This document shows, piece by piece, positions 1-14,005 of a stretch of 64,000 bases of DNA. Source of the DNA: Larimichthys crocea (taxonomy: Eukaryota; Chordata; Actinopteri; Sciaenidae); NCBI RefSeq assembly GCF_000972845.2, contig NC_040018.1, forward strand, positions 11,009,157 through 11,073,156, written 5' to 3'. A program made the translations under genes and the position numbers. Each line of letters opens with the position of its first letter. Within the stretch, counting starts at the first letter, position 1. A model generated the notes under the pieces. The model was not told the DNA's origin. It saw nothing but the letters and a program-made list of their open reading frames with translations, and ran no database searches.

Positions 1-2765
1 CAAGAGAGCTCCAGTGACGTGATTCAACCCTCTGATGTCTCTCATGGAGGACATCGGCTGAGAAATTATTAATTAGTTTTGCACAAGAGTGGTAGGCTGG
101 AAATACTATCAGCTATGCTTAGGGCTATAAACTTTGGCTCCTGTAGACTGGTGTGGTTTCTCTCAGTGGACAGGAGGTCTTGTTGTTTGCAGGGTTTATA
201 TTTAAACTGTATATTCTTATCCACTGTATTACTGTAATGGCTTACAGTAATGCTACTTGTTTGTATGCACTGGAAGACAGAATAGGCATAATGATACTTA
301 ACTGGGAAAGGTAAAGTGACCTGAATTTCCATTTCCATGCAAATATCGTAAGTAGATTTATTAATAGGTAGTCCAATACAACAGTGTTTCCAGTCTATAG
401 CAGCTGCTTGGGTGTTGTGCATCCACAAATTCAAAGACATATTTAATACTTTTGGTTTCATTTAAAGGATGAAGAACATGGTGATCATTGTTCTTTTTGT
501 TTTTTTACCATGCAGGTAGCACCTTCCTTACTTCTGACTTGCCACCTAGTTACAGTTATTCATTTTTAACTGTAGAGATAGACAGGAGTCGAGGGAGGAC
601 AGTTCGTATATGATTGGTGCTGACAAAAAAAGTCTCACTTGGTGTCTAAAATGTTCCCTGAACCGATCTGATGACTGATAGCAAAAGTGCAGTACACACA
701 CACTACAGTATCTGAGTCTCATAATGACCCATCTCACATTTCCCATCCCAACATCACTGACTTCTTTAAGTGGAGAAGCACTAGCATGCAACTTTCCAAA
801 GCTTTAACCTAACACTCAGCTGAGTTCCAGCTTGAAAAAAAAAAAAAACACACAGAGCTGTGACAGTCATGTGTCTATTATTTATTTCATGTCAATGTCA
901 TTTGTGTGACTAATTGGGAATGAAGATTCAACCTTGGCATCTGCTTCATTTCTTTTGCCTGCCTACTCACATTTTTGGATTTGTGATATGCGAAAATAAG
1001 GGCTGAAAATTTTTTTCAGTGTTCTTGTTCACATTAAATCTCATCTGCTACTCTTGTGTCACTGCAGAGCTCGGAATTGCACCTTTGCTTTGTAATAGTC
1101 CACCAATGTCTGGAACTAGTGGTGAGTAGGTGTCAGACAGACATCTTTCTCTGTCTTTCTTGATCTGGTGGTTTATAGATGGACTACCACTCCCACTCTC
1201 TTTTGGTGCCATTTGGATTCTTTTTTACTGTTTTCAGTGTCTGCATGGATGTTTATTAACAGGCTTGGAAGATGTACCGTGGCACCAAGTGTTAATGACT
1301 CTACGGTCACCTAATTCAACACAGTGATGACTTCAAAGAACAAAAATATGCTGTAGTGTGGCTTTAGGATAAAGCATTATCACAATGAATCAAAAAAAGC
1401 TAAATCATTGTCTATAACTGATGGGTTCTGAGATTGCATTTTGGCCATTGCATTCCACCTGTTTTGCACTCCACACTAATTGCATGCAAACAAAGCCTGC
1501 TCAAACATAATGGGTCAATACTAGTCAGTCTACAAATGGAAACCAGAACACTTCCAAAACCAAGTTCTTGGTCCATAGCCCATAGATTTTAAGTTCATAT
1601 GCAGATGTCTGTTCATAGAGATCATTGGCTGGTGAACATAAATGGAAGAGCTAGATATTTCCCTCAAACAAAACTAAAAGAAAATGAATATTGGACATTT
1701 ATCAGAAGCTCAGAAAAAAAAAAAAACTATTGACAACATTGCTCCGTAACTGCTGCATGTAAAAGCAACAGTTTGCTAAGAAGTTCGTAATGATATGTCA
1801 CATGTGCTTATATCCGCTGCCCCCGAGTGGCCAAACATATCATTTATCACTAAAACATATCGGCTGGATATGTGATTAAACCTGAACTGACTTGAAAGTA
1901 TTTGCCAGCCCCTGGACACAGACCCTGCTTTGGTAATTTCTGACTGAACTTCCCCACAAGTCATAGTTGATCCTTAGTTATTTTAAAGTGGATCTACTTT
2001 ACACTGTTGTCACATTGGGTTATCTTTATGCCCCCAGACAAAACGTTACAAAAGCTGGCTAATGGTGCATTTAAATGAAGTTCAACACTTATTTTGTGCT
2101 GGACCCTGTCCCAGCATACATTAAACAAGAGGTGGTCCACACCCTGAACAAGTCACCTGTGTGTGGTTTCACAAGGTATCAAGACACAGAAGACACCAGC
2201 ACATGATTAAAATTTTCAGTTTAGCTGATCTGCAGTCTGCTGGAGGAGGAAAGCGGAGCACCCAGAGGAAACCCACACATGAAAAAGCCACACAGAAAGG
2301 CCCCAGCCTGCTGGCATAAATGAACCAGGAGCCGACTTTCTGCAAGGCGACAGGGATAAATGCTGAGCCACCTTGCCATTAACATAATGTATTTATCATA
2401 AGGGTTAAATTGCATTATGCGGCCAAGCCAGGCTGACACATTGTGCATAGTTAGAACAATTTGCAAATTAAGTGAGATTCCGAGCTCGATTTCAGTCTCC
2501 AGAAATATTATTATACAGTGACGGGCCACTTATTAGCAAATGAATAATATCAAATTAGCCACTTCAAACACATTTTAATGCTCTTAATTATAGTAAATTG
2601 AATTTGGCTGGACTGTATTAGCTCTAGCTTGTCAGTAGAAATTCAGCATCATATTAGATGGATAGACAGAAGGCAGCTTAGAAAACATTCAGCTTTTCCA
2701 GGCAAATCCTGTGCACGTAATGTATACGCAATCTATACATATTTTCTGCCAGGAATTCAGATACA

Positions 2766-2789
2766 AACACACACACACACACACACACA
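2766..2789. repeat. (AC)n microsatellite
   Basis: An uninterrupted run of about 12 AC units in the upstream spacer, suitable as a length-polymorphic marker. No functional signal is visible around it. Confidence 0.9.
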
Positions 2790-3499
2790 ACCACACAATA
2801 CACATATGGAGTCTGTGATCCTATATTTTGTTTGCTGAGAGTGCTTCAACAGCAGCATGTAAAAATAGGCTCAGAGGAGTCAGAATCTTTAAACAGCTCC
2901 TTTACAAGAAAATGCTTACAGTGCGATGCTTTGTTCAAATGATCCTGCACTTTTATTCATCTTCAGATCATTAGGCCAGCTGCTCAAATTGAGCATGACT
3001 GACGCACATTAATGGGCGAGCAGGACATGAATTGGTTGATTGCTATATTAATAGTAGCATGTTTTAGTGATTGTGTCCACGTTTTTGGAGGGTGTGGTGA
3101 CTCATATCTTGTTGACATGGAGACCAAAATAGCAGCCAAATGGAAGAGGACATTCAGTCTACCCTTGAGACTTTGCACGATGGTGAAGAAAATGGAGAGA
3201 GAAAGGCAGAATGAGAGGAGTGACAGAAGGAGAGAGGATAGGAGAGGAGAGCTTAGAGAACTATGAAGGTTTGTGTTGTATAAGCCAACGATGGTGAGTC
3301 ACACTCACCGTTTGAATCTTGAGAACTAATAGAAAATCGTTTGTTTTCTCTCACTAGGGAGTGGGTTAACTCTGCAAGGACAAAAAAGGAAATCGGGTGA
3401 TTTGAGAAACAAGAAGGAGTTGTCTTATGCAATGCTTATCAGGGTCGTAGCAGAGTGACATTAGGATTTGGTACACCAAGTGCATTACTTGCAGTAGGT

Positions 3500-3570
3500 C
3501 AGCTCAAAACACCATTGTGTCTAAGTACAGCCTCCGAGAGTTGCTGCATGGCTGCAGACTCTGCAGAGTC
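3500..3570 (+). repeat. Fragment of dispersed fish repeat (minor)
   Basis: The stretch reading 'taagtacagcctccgagag' then 'ttgctgcatggctgcagact' resembles the end of the GCTAAC-rich repeat whose larger copy lies near 48.4-48.9 kb; another fragment is near 33.1-33.3 kb. The assignment is by recall of the repeat, so the boundaries are approximate. Confidence 0.4.
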
Positions 3571-5639
3571 TTGTTGTGTTGCATTTCCAATGCATTTGAT
3601 CAGATTTATCAAGATTACAGAATACATTGGAAAAGCAGTGTTTCATTTTTGCGTCCTTGTTTACCTTAGATTATCAATTAAAATGAGATTAGTTTTCGGT
3701 TCTTTCTTGGCGTCTAGTCCCCTAAGCCAACCAGTTGCTCACAACCTGGAGGTCAACACTGCCACAAGGGATCCTACAATTATTCTAAAGGGTGAGTAAT
3801 GAGTAAAATAAATTCATGAGTAAGTTACCAAAGGATGTTTGGTTCTTGTAAAAGTCATTCAATCTGAGGAAAGAAAATTACTCGATTCAACTGCTCACAA
3901 TGTATAGACTCTAGTAGACTATAGTGAGTAGATATTGATTGATTTTAGCGTCACAAGCTGCAAAGTTTGGGAACCACTAAACTCACAAGCTGGATGCTTT
4001 ATTCAACAAAGACTGAGAAATTTCTCTAAAATTTTAAAAATTAAAAAACAACAACAACCTTGAATTACAGAACCAATACAAAGTCTTTAGGATGGTGACA
4101 TGTAGAACTCAACTAAACAATGTTGTACCATACAACTTTCTTAGAACACCTATTTTCAGTTTTTTAAAAGCTATCTCTGTTACATAGTGATTTGGTATAT
4201 CGCTAGTCTGTTTCACTATGAAAACCAATGGGAGCAGGACATTGTTTCAGCTAAGGCATCTCTTGGAAGGGGTGTTTGTTAACAGCCATTGTCGTCGCTA
4301 TTTAAGCAAGGATTGGAAGGCACCAATATCTCACCTTGACGACAGCAAGGGAACCACTGGTTTACACCGCTATGAACTAGGTGATGTTGAGTTTTGGTTC
4401 GTACAAGTAGCACTTTAGAGCAATATTTTTGCAAGTCATCCCCATTTTTGTATCACTTGTACTGTATGCACAAGAATATGGTTCCACAATTCACATTCTG
4501 TAGCCGGTTTGGTACTGTCCACCTGATCGGCAGAGACTAGAAATGCAGCAACGCATCAACAAAGGCAAACAAAAGAGACACCTACCAGCTAGAAAACAAA
4601 CAGTAAACCAGGCAGAATTAGAAATGTCTTTAAAAATTGGCTACACAAAACGCTTTTTTGGTGATTAATATGTAATCATAAATTTGTTTGCAAGAAAACT
4701 CCACATGGGTGTATCTGCTTCAACCTTTCTCAGGGATTCCCCGCTGATAATCAACGTACAAACTACTATTCATTTGCACAATGTAACCTCATATGACTGT
4801 AAAATTACCACAATTCTAGATCCAAAAATCCTATACATCTTATTAAAATGTACACAATATGAATCTCAATGAGACTAATTCATGAGAAACCACCAGGAGA
4901 TCGTCAGAAACATCAATTTCAGAAACATTTGACCAGTTTATTAGAAAGCTTTTGCTTCAAGTAATTCCACCCATCAATAGTAAACAACTGACTAAGCTGG
5001 CATTTGCTTTGTCAATAATTTTAGCCCAAACATGTACCAAAGTTGCAACCTTTTAACTGATTTTCATTCCCCACCCCCTACGCACTGCACTGTTCAAATT
5101 ACACCACTGTTTCTTTTCATTGTCTACACCCAGTAGACTTTGTGGGCATACAAAAGGAAAGCAGCATGGTTTTCTGGTCCTCCATCAATTGCAAATGTAG
5201 TCCCACAATGAACAGGCAGGATAAGCCAAACCTTGCCATCAGCAGGACTTTCAGATTGAGAGGTTGAAAATTAATCTGACAGCATGCTTTCAAAAGACAG
5301 CCTGGAGCTACAGGACACACATGGGCTATGTGTTTCTATGTTTCTCTTGTCGCTGTGGTTTTCAATTATTATGTTTTGGGACTGTTCGGGCAGAGTTTCA
5401 CACTGGGTTGCTCTTTGTGGCTAAAAAGGTCCACATTTAATTCATCATCAACTGGGTGTTTTTCTTGTTGCATACTATGAATATTTTCTACTGATATCAG
5501 CTTGTAAATCTTTTCTTTGTCGAGGAATGTATCAAGGCTGATTTATTTTAAAGCACAGATACTCAACTGTAAAAACAAATACACATTTCAAATGACAGTA
5601 ATGTGTAATTTAGTGTTTATAAAGACAAATTATGACACA

Positions 5640-5935
5640 GCTTAAACAATTTGTTGATTAACTGACTAGATGATTGACCAAAAAAACAAAAAAAACAACA
5701 ACAAAAAAAAACGATTTTAATAATTTGATAAAGTCCTTTAAGTGAAAGTGCCAAAAAATCACTTGTTCAGACAGCTCATATGGAAATATTTGCCACTTTT
5801 CTGAATCCTCTCTGATAATAAATTGAATATTTGGTGGTTTTGGACTGGCATGAGGGACTAAAATCTGACATTTTATAAACCAAACATTTAAATAATTTGA
5901 GCAGTTGAGAATTAAATTATTAGTCATTACAATAT
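5640..5935. repeat. Dispersed MITE-like repeat, copy 1
   Basis: An AT-rich element with a GATTAAC/GATTGACC end, a core reading 'ggaaatatttgccacttttc', and 'ttgaatatttggtggttttgg'. I recognise this as a diverged copy of a teleost element with GATTAATCGATTAATC-type ends. Related copies lie near 18.4 kb and 36.4 kb. It is non-coding; an 89-codon open frame crossing it is chance. Confidence 0.6.
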
Positions 5936-6516
5936 TATTAATAAACAGTCACAGACTTTTAAGCATTTGCATCCAGTGTATTATGTGTGCATGGATGTCC
6001 CATCATCTTTGTAATACATTTTCACCTCTCTCACATCAGGAAAATTAGACCACATTTAGGGTCATGATACGGACAGTAAGCTCCATCGCAGATTTTATTG
6101 TCAGTTCTGAACATTTACAGAAGTCAGTGCGATGAAGGCCCATCTTGTTCATCTGAGAGGATACTCGTTGTCAGTCATATGTCACCAAACAACAGTGAGC
6201 ACTGTACTGATGCTAGCATGCTCGTATACTAGAATATAGCTTGAGGGGACAGTATCACAATGAGCATTTATACAGACAGAAAGGATGAATGACAGGACCA
6301 CATAGGCTGATCATGCAAGAATGCAATCACCGGACATGCATTCTGCCAGATTTTAAAGGGTAATTTGAAAATAAAACGCCTTAACTTACAGAACATTGGT
6401 GCCACAATGTTCCATCACCAAGAGCCTTTGATCCAAAATGACAACTGAAACATATGTGCTAATATATGAAAGTGTCTTCATTAACTTAGAACAACCATTC
6501 TTTGATTTAAAAACCT

Positions 6517-6695
6517 GGAACAATTTGCCCTCTTTTGCTGGTAAGACATTATATCCATGAGTAACTTTTAATGAGAGTGGTAGCTTTAGGCCTTAAGACT
6601 TAGACACTTCTTTAGAGCAATTTGTCCTCCATTGCTGCTGAGGAATTATATCCATAAGTAACCTTTAATATGAGAATGTTAGCTGTAGGCCTTAA
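6517..6695. repeat. Diverged tandem duplication of about 80 bp
   Basis: Two adjacent units, 6517-6596 and 6615-6695, align along their length. Both have CAATTTG, then an ATTATATCCAT-AGTAAC core, and both end in TAGGCCTTAA. They differ at many positions and by small indels, so the duplication is old. Confidence 0.75.
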
Positions 6696-7332
6696 TAGTT
6701 AACATTTCTATGTCACCATATGCACAAGCCTCATCTATCTGAGTCAGGACAACCCGAACCAGTTTCTATTTAGTTCCATGACCACAGGTTTATAGTAAAT
6801 GTAGTGGCTCTTGGTAGAGCCATATAACATTGGTGTAAATGACACTCATGAGCAATGACAACACACTGAGACTTGAATGGCTGCAACTGTATGCCCTCAA
6901 AGCCCCTTTGACATGCTCAAAAACACAGCAATGTCCCATGGCTATTTATATAATACAGTCTGAACAAAATGACAAGTGCTTCATTACCTTGAAATGCCAA
7001 TGAAGACTTTATTTTCATTAGTTCTTCACAGCCTGCTCTGTTTCTATGATCCTTTTGCCTGAGATGCTCCTTATTTGTGTCAGCTATGGTCATCTGACAA
7101 AAGAAGCTTTATTATAGTCTGGAAATGACGAACATCAGACATCCAAAGGCGTTGTAGAAGAAGGTGATCATTGTGACCGCTGACACTCCTCTGAGGACAG
7201 ACAGATAGCGTCATCTGCCGTTATGGTCACTCTATCCCTTACTTGCTAATAACTGTTCTAGCCTTAGCATCAAATTGTCCCTTAGGGCTTGGCTTTCTTA
7301 TTGAGCATCAGAGCTAAAAAGAACAGCCTAGC

Positions 7333-7364
7333 GGAGAGAGAGAGAGAGAGAGATAGAGAGAGAA
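7333..7364. repeat. (GA)n microsatellite
   Basis: Two short GA runs separated by GATA. Low-complexity sequence with no other signal nearby. Confidence 0.85.
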
Positions 7365-7952
7365 AGTGACAGTCAATGACATTTTTCACAGTATACAGTG
7401 GAGCTTCATATCTTTTAGGTGACGGGACAAAGAAGTCCAACTCGACCTTGGTAGAACAAAATAAGCCTGTGTGAAACCAAGGATGTGTTCTGCACGAACA
7501 GGAAATCAGAGCTGTATGAAAGAATTCTGTGACGCTGGATCTCTGTTAGTCATATCAAAGCATTCACAGGAAATTAGATGTGTATGTTGCATAATGTGTC
7601 ATCAAATGTTTATAATTGTGTCCATTAGTATTAATGTTAGATGACTGGAAAATGGACAGCCTTGCTATCAGGTTTTTAGCGCAAGTGCGGTAAAAAGTGG
7701 AAAGTTAATAGAAAGAAAAGGCCTAATGGTGACACATAGATCATGTTATCACTTAAGCCAACCAGGTTTTCACTTGTATCTGTAAACTAGTCTTGCTTTA
7801 CATTGCTAGATTTAGAGTCTACAGGTCACTGGATGTGTTTTTTTAAGCATTGCATTACAAGTATTTTTTAGTTCTGTCACTCGTCCTTCTCATGGAACAG
7901 ACACACCTCAATTTTAACAAATGAAACAACCCACTGCAAATCATGTCTTTCA

Positions 7953-7980
7953 TACTACTACTACTACTACTACTACTACA
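7953..7980. repeat. (CTA)n microsatellite
   Basis: About nine consecutive CTA units, followed by a degenerating tail of CTAACTAACTGACTAAC. Confidence 0.9.
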
Positions 7981-8468
7981 CTACTAACTAACTGACTAAC
8001 TTACCAGATGAACTCCACTGGATGTGTTTGTAAAACCTAAAGTATGCCTCAAACCTGCAATACTAAACGTGTTGCTGCCCATTTACACATCCAGCAGACA
8101 TGGAGCAATCATTTTACAGATTTGGATTTAGAGCTCTTTACTGCTGTCTGCTGTGGCTGAAAACATTGTTAATGACAGTGGTGAGAGTGAGCCAGAATAG
8201 ACAAGATGGACTTACATACTTCAAATAGGTCCCTCTTGTCCTTCTCTTATTTCTTCTGTTTCTTTCTGAAGACAGACAAGAACCTTTTATGGCAACAGAG
8301 ATGACATTTCATACACATGATACAATAATGAAAGTCTGGTGTCACATTTGAATTCTTCCATACCGCGCTTTAATCCTCATCCATCATGTGGAATGCTTTA
8401 ACATACAGTTTTCCTTTCACTGAAGGCAACATACGTATGGTTTCTGTTTCAGTACAGTGTAATATTCC

Positions 8469-8493
8469 TGGGGGGTGGGGGGGGTTGGGGGCA
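8469..8493. repeat. G-rich tract
   Basis: Runs of six, eight and five G broken by single or double T. The tract could form a G-quadruplex, but it lies in intergenic DNA with no gene context. Confidence 0.8.
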
Positions 8494-11400
8494 AAATTCA
8501 TGACCAGTGAATGTGAATGGAAAATAGTTTGAAGCACTGAGAAAATCTAACCACTGTGGGGTAGTGTTTCTCTTCATAAGAATTCGGCTACACCCACAAC
8601 TGTGTTAAGAAAGAAACTATTATAAAAGTGAACATACACACGGCTTAATATCTGTGAGCTGAATCCGATCATATGAAATACTACAGGGTGTACACATTTA
8701 ATAACAGCGCACCTTGACTAATGCCTGTTGGAAAATTGGCTTCAAAGACCAAGACAAACTCTCAGACACTGCCTTTCACATACACATGTAATGGACGATA
8801 TTTGTGTATTTAAACACAATGTCTGACAATTAGGTAATACTATTATTCTTAACCAAAATAAGTTGTGAAATCCATCTCACATTGTTTTTTTTGTATTATA
8901 TTTATAGTTCATGTCTGTACTTTACTTTCACCATCAATCAACTTCTTCTCTTTCACAAAAGTTACAAAAATAATAAATCAGTGGGGTTAGTACTAAGATT
9001 ATTTAATGTAACACTGCAACTCAGTGCAAGCTATCATACATGCCAATAAACACAGACATGATTGCAGTAATATTGCCAGGCTTTTCTGTTGATAGTTTTG
9101 GATATTTCTGGTAATTAATTCAATGAATCTGAATTCAACTTCTGGGTAGGGTCATTCCATTCATTTACACCATGTACCATGATGTACTCCAGACAGTACT
9201 TGGACTCAAGGTTATCTACAACTTCAACTATGATAACTTACACTATAATTAAAATCCTAAGGCATTCAATAATTGCTGACATTTCTACTATGAAAAAAAA
9301 ATCATTTGTGAGATTTTACATTTTTTTCAGTGCAAAAGAAAATACTCGATTTTAGAACTGCTCTTCACTTCATTTATAAAACAAGGACTTGATGTACTGA
9401 GGCCAAAAGTCATTACTGTTACTCAAAGTTATTACTTTCTTTTCTCATGACTCACTGCTTGTCTTAAAGCATTTTACAGGAACACTGGAAAATATGCTTG
9501 TTTGTCATCTCACCCACAGTAAAAATGAGACGGATGTAATCAGGTCCAGGATGACTTCAACCATGCTTAGCTTAAGAAGAGAGTGAAAACACCACAAGGA
9601 GTTTTTAACTGGTTATGAAACAGTCTTCATTTAATACTGTTGACTCGATATGACCTACATGAATAAGGCTATCAGCAGAAGAGGACTGTCTATTTCTCTA
9701 GAATTATTCTTAATCCCTGCCACTGGGTCGGATGCAGTCAGGTGCCTCTTGAAACAGACGAAATGAGGTGGTGGAAACACTACCACTTCTGTCCACAGAG
9801 GCACCAGAAACTGATGTGATGTGTGCAGTTACAATGACATCAGGGTGCATTTTACTGCAAGCTATGTTATTTTGTGTGTAACAGCATTATTTTATTATTA
9901 TTTAAATGTCAGTATTTGGTGATTTCATTGAAATATCTTGGAATATTTCAGGAAATCTGAATCTAACGCTACAAAAATACAAATTTTGGGGAGAAGCCAC
10001 TTACAGCAAGCTCCTTCCACATTAGACAGGTGTCTGTGATGTAATGAATGAATGGGGTTGATTTGACTGGCCGTGATTGATGCTATGCTGTAAACTACCC
10101 AACTGATAATGTATTGCTGGTAATCCAATCCCAGCCTATATGTGCTGCAGGTGTGTCATATGCCTCTGGCTACAGGAATACCAAACATAGTCACCACACC
10201 CTGTGCACCTTGTGCCTTATCTGGTTCACTGCCCTTTCCTGCATGCACCATTGATTATCCCATAATGTGATGGGTGGGGATGCACTGAGTGTCAGGTGCT
10301 GTAAAAGTTAATTTGCAAGTGGCGTGTTAAGAAGAACAGTTTAATCATGGTGGGAATGTGCAGAATAAGGGTTAGGGGAAGGTTAAGAACTTCTATTGTT
10401 TAGTCTGACACAAAAACAAGAAATGATTTAGGAACAGTGGGGAAGCAATGGAGAGCTGGCAGTACACAAACAACATCTGTATAACTAAAAACATGCCTTA
10501 GCCATACTAAAATATCAAGATGAAAATATGTAAAAGACAAATGGCTGAATTTTATCCTCCAACATGTAGCTGCCAATGCAAAATACTCAAATATGAATGT
10601 AAATCTTACAAGATTCAACAGATCTATTCTATTCTTGTCATTTTAGTGATAATTCATACAGTCGCTTTCATAGAAACACCAAGACATCAAGTTGTTTCCA
10701 GCTTTCGGGATCTATAAATCATTTGCAAGAAACATTGTGGATGTAAAAGACCCAAAAATCTGTGTACCTGGATTAATATGTAGTAGAAATAGAGTGAGAG
10801 ATTCTGTAGATAACCTGATCTGATTAAAACACACAAAACAAACACATGTGGTAACATCTTAGACCTGCCACAGTCAGCTGAACAGCTCAGAATAAGCTGT
10901 TGATAGTGTCTTCTTGCTCAAAGGTCTTTGATGGTAACTGTTGATTCATTCAGCTCTCCGTGATTATGCTTTCCTGTGTATTGTGGGTTAAACAGACAAA
11001 GAGGTAATAGATAACTCTAAAAACAACAACATGCAATCCCCTCAAAGCAGGAAGTGCACTTAGTCTCTGCATTCATCAACTAACTGACCCTTCATCACCT
11101 ATCTGAGGTTTGAAAAAAAAGCAGGTGCACCTTAAAAACACCTTTCCAAGCGTGTATATTAGTTACTTGTAATTGCTGGTGATTGTTACTCTAAAATGTG
11201 TTATGACTTTTTATTTTGCAGTATTTTGTTATATCTTGACATTCGCGCTGACACAGCATGTACGGATACCTGGATTATCCGTGCATACTTAATGTGATCT
11301 CCACTGAACTCTGTACATTGTGACTCTCCTTTGTGAAGTATCCACCCAGTCAATTATCCACCACGTCAGATTAGTGAGAAAAGCTGCACGTATTCAACCG

Positions 11401-12175
11401 TAGTATTAGAGGTGTAAAGTGCTGTAAGTGAAAACACTCGTTCTTTATAATTTTGTGAAACTTTGTACCTCTTTGTATAATGGATTATAGGGAACAAATA
11501 CAGGACTGGGAAACAGTGTTTTTATTCTACTGCATTGATTCTATTATATTACCTGTTACTCTAAACAAAGCTTTTATATAATAAATATTTGATAACATAA
11601 TTGAATTTAATACATTTCTGTGTTTTAAATGACCAGGATAAATTAATGAATAAATGAAACATACTGTGTTAAACCAGGTTTAATACTCAAACTCATTCAC
11701 TGACCAAACAGACAAAAGATGTCTATGTCACTAATATTAAATGCACAATATTAATTTGTCACTGATTACTTTTTACATAGTGATAGAATGTCTTGCAGTG
11801 ATGAATATTATTGAAAGCTGCTTAAATAGTATGGAAATATGTATGAGCAAAGCTGGATTACAGAACTTGGCAGAGTGGACAAATGCCCGAAGGCCCCAGG
11901 ATACATAGTTGTGGTGGGGCTCTGTGTCAAGATCTAATTTACTGGTAATTACCTCAAACTAACTGACACACTGAAAGAACCTACACTGGGCTACGTCACT
12001 GTTCTTAAAGCACAGTAGTAGACAAAGGAGGGGAAAGGGGTAAAAAGGAGCCCAACAACAAATATGTGACCCATTAACCTCCAACAGTTTACTCAGTCAT
12101 GTGTATGAGGGGTGACATTTACAATTCAAACCCCCAACTAATCTGGCCCCTGAAATACACAGCAGGTAATGTGTT

Positions 12176-12912
12176 AGAAAGTAACTAAATACATTTACTA
12201 AAGTACTCTATTTAAGTACAATTTGAAGGTTTTTCATTTTCTGCTACTTTACACTTCAATTCCACTAAATTTCAGACGCACATTACTGTACATTTTTACT
12301 CGACTACATTCATAAATTTGAAAAACAAATGAATGATGACATTTTATTGGAGGTCATGTCAATGAACAGTTTTAGTCCAATAACATACATTATTCTGAAT
12401 AGGCAACTCTGCATGATGAGTAGTTTTACTTTTGGTACTTTGTTTATTGGATTGCATGACTTTTACTTATAAAAGAATATCTCTCAGTGGGTAAAAATAA
12501 CAATACCACAGTGTAAAAATAATTGGATACAAGTAAAAGCCCTGAATTGAAAATCTTACTTAAGTAAAAGTACAGTACAGTAAGTATTAGCATCAGAATA
12601 TACCTAAAGTACCAAAAGTACTCATGATGCAGAATGACCCATTTCTGAATCAGATATATTGTATATGAATGCATTATAATTAATGTATAAGCATCACCAA
12701 TGTTGGAGCTGGTGAACTACTGCGCTGTAGCTACTTAACAATACATGGTCATGTTGTTTTATGTTGTATTAATATTCTGAAACTGTAAAGTAACTAATTA
12801 AAAAATACTATATTTTTCTCCAAGTCTGGTTGCATAAAAGTACACAGTAGCATACAATTACTCGAATAAAGTACAAGTGTAGTTGAGTAAATGAACTTAC
12901 TTACATGCCAAC
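12176..12912. repeat. Fold-back repeat element with AAGTAC motifs
   Basis: A teleost dispersed element rich in ACTTAAGTA and AAAGTAC words. The left end (GTAACTAAATACATTTACT) is roughly the inverse of the right end near 12,870-12,900. An inner pair, 12,410-12,440 (GCATGATGAGTAG plus TTTTGGTACTTTG) and 12,603-12,640 (CAAAGT-like, then CATGATGCAG), is also inverted. The whole is a long imperfect palindrome with no coding capacity. Confidence 0.7.
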
Positions 12913-13439
12913 ATTTCTACACTGTAGTCTTGCTACGTTTACTTCATTAAACATCTGAGTACTTCTTCCACTTTTGCTAATGCATGCAACAGCCGGTGCA
13001 AATATGACTTTTGAGTCGTGGTGAACAGTTGTTTTTATAAGGGACTGAGCTGCTCATTACTCATACTGGACGTGCATACACACGTGAACTTTTGCATGTA
13101 AGTCGTATCTAGTGAGTGTGTGCAGTGCTTTGGCACACTCTGACGTTGTGGTGCAGGTTTCAGTGTTGCACAGGCCGGGCCCAGTGCTGCAGGTTGTCCG
13201 GTAGGGTGCCCTGCCCGAGCTTACAAGCATGCTGTTGATGTCAGGAGCAGGAGAGGAGGGGAACGTGAGGAATGGCTGAAAAACTGACGGTGGAAACAAA
13301 CCAGCACGGCAAATGATTGTCCTGTGTGTTTAAACTGAAGATTACCAGCCACTTAGCGACGCATTAACAGGCACCGTTTTTTTTGTGTGTGTGGTTATTT
13401 AATGGGACAACGAAAACGCAAAAAAACGCAAGGTAGGCT

Positions 13440-13823
13440 ACCGCTCCTGTCGCAAGCCCCTGCTACTTTATTTCCATGGACTAATACGACACACAAGGGG
13501 GGCTGAAAAATGTTTCGTAGCAAGGTAAAGCGCTCGTCTTCGAAGACGACGTTGGCTCTCTAACATTAGCTAACCGCTAACGGTTGCGTTCTCTTCGCTC
13601 GGGCTCGTGAATGTATGAAGTGCTCGAGCGTTCTGTTTTGTTTTTTAAAAAGCGTCGGTTAGGCTTCATCCTCTTCATGCCTCAACCGACCAACCACATG
13701 AGAAGTCGACGTCCGGGACACGTTTAACCACAAAACAAAAAGCCCCCTTCCCCCCCCACACACGCCGCTTTTTAAATTTTTTTTTTTTTTAAGTCGCTTT
13801 CACCTGAACCGACGAGGAGAAAA
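13440..13823 (+). promoter_or_regulatory. lgr4: CpG-rich lgr4 promoter and 5' UTR region
   Basis: The DNA just upstream of the lgr4 start has many CpG dinucleotides (for example around 13,505-13,560, 13,585-13,640 and 13,700-13,730), unlike the AT-rich flanks. It contains a small palindromic word, AACCGCTAACGGTT, near 13,573. A C-run and a 14-base T-run lie at about 13,743-13,791. I see no TATA box at a convincing spacing, so a broad CpG-type start is likely. The transcription start cannot be fixed from sequence. Confidence 0.6.
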
Positions 13824-14005
13824 ATGCGTGTGGATTTGTTTTGGATATGTTTGTGGTGTTTCCTTCGTCCCGGTGCCACCGGTCAAGGGCAGTCGACGGC
13901 CGTTTGTTCGCCCTCATGCAGCTGCGATGAAGATGGGGGTGCAGACTGCTCCGGGAGAGGGCTGACCACCGTCCCAACTGGGCTCAGTGCTTTCACCTAC
14001 TACCT
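13824..14005 (+). CDS. lgr4: lgr4 exon 1: signal peptide and LRRNT cap
   Basis: Encodes the hydrophobic leader ([14 protein letters not shown], with likely cleavage near Gly20-Gln23) and the N-terminal cysteine cap with spacing C-x3-C-x-C-x7-[12 protein letters not shown] follows and leads into the first repeat. The donor CT|GTAAGT is consensus. Intron 1 is about 8.85 kb. Confidence 0.93.

Larger units (their letters stand above)
1..13400. other. Upstream intergenic region, no gene seen
   Basis: I found no run of conserved protein sequence with splice borders on either strand. The open frames present are short (at most 130 codons), start and stop at random, and resemble no family I know. The DNA is AT-rich and holds microsatellites and dispersed repeat fragments, listed separately. 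The stretch from about 5.95 to 9.9 kb has no open frame of note. It may hold the 3' UTR of a neighbouring gene or lgr4 enhancers, but nothing in the sequence shows this. Confidence 0.6.

Noticed and set aside
69..461. 130-codon minus-strand open frame at the left edge
   Set aside because: No domain, signal or splice pattern; AT-rich chance frame.
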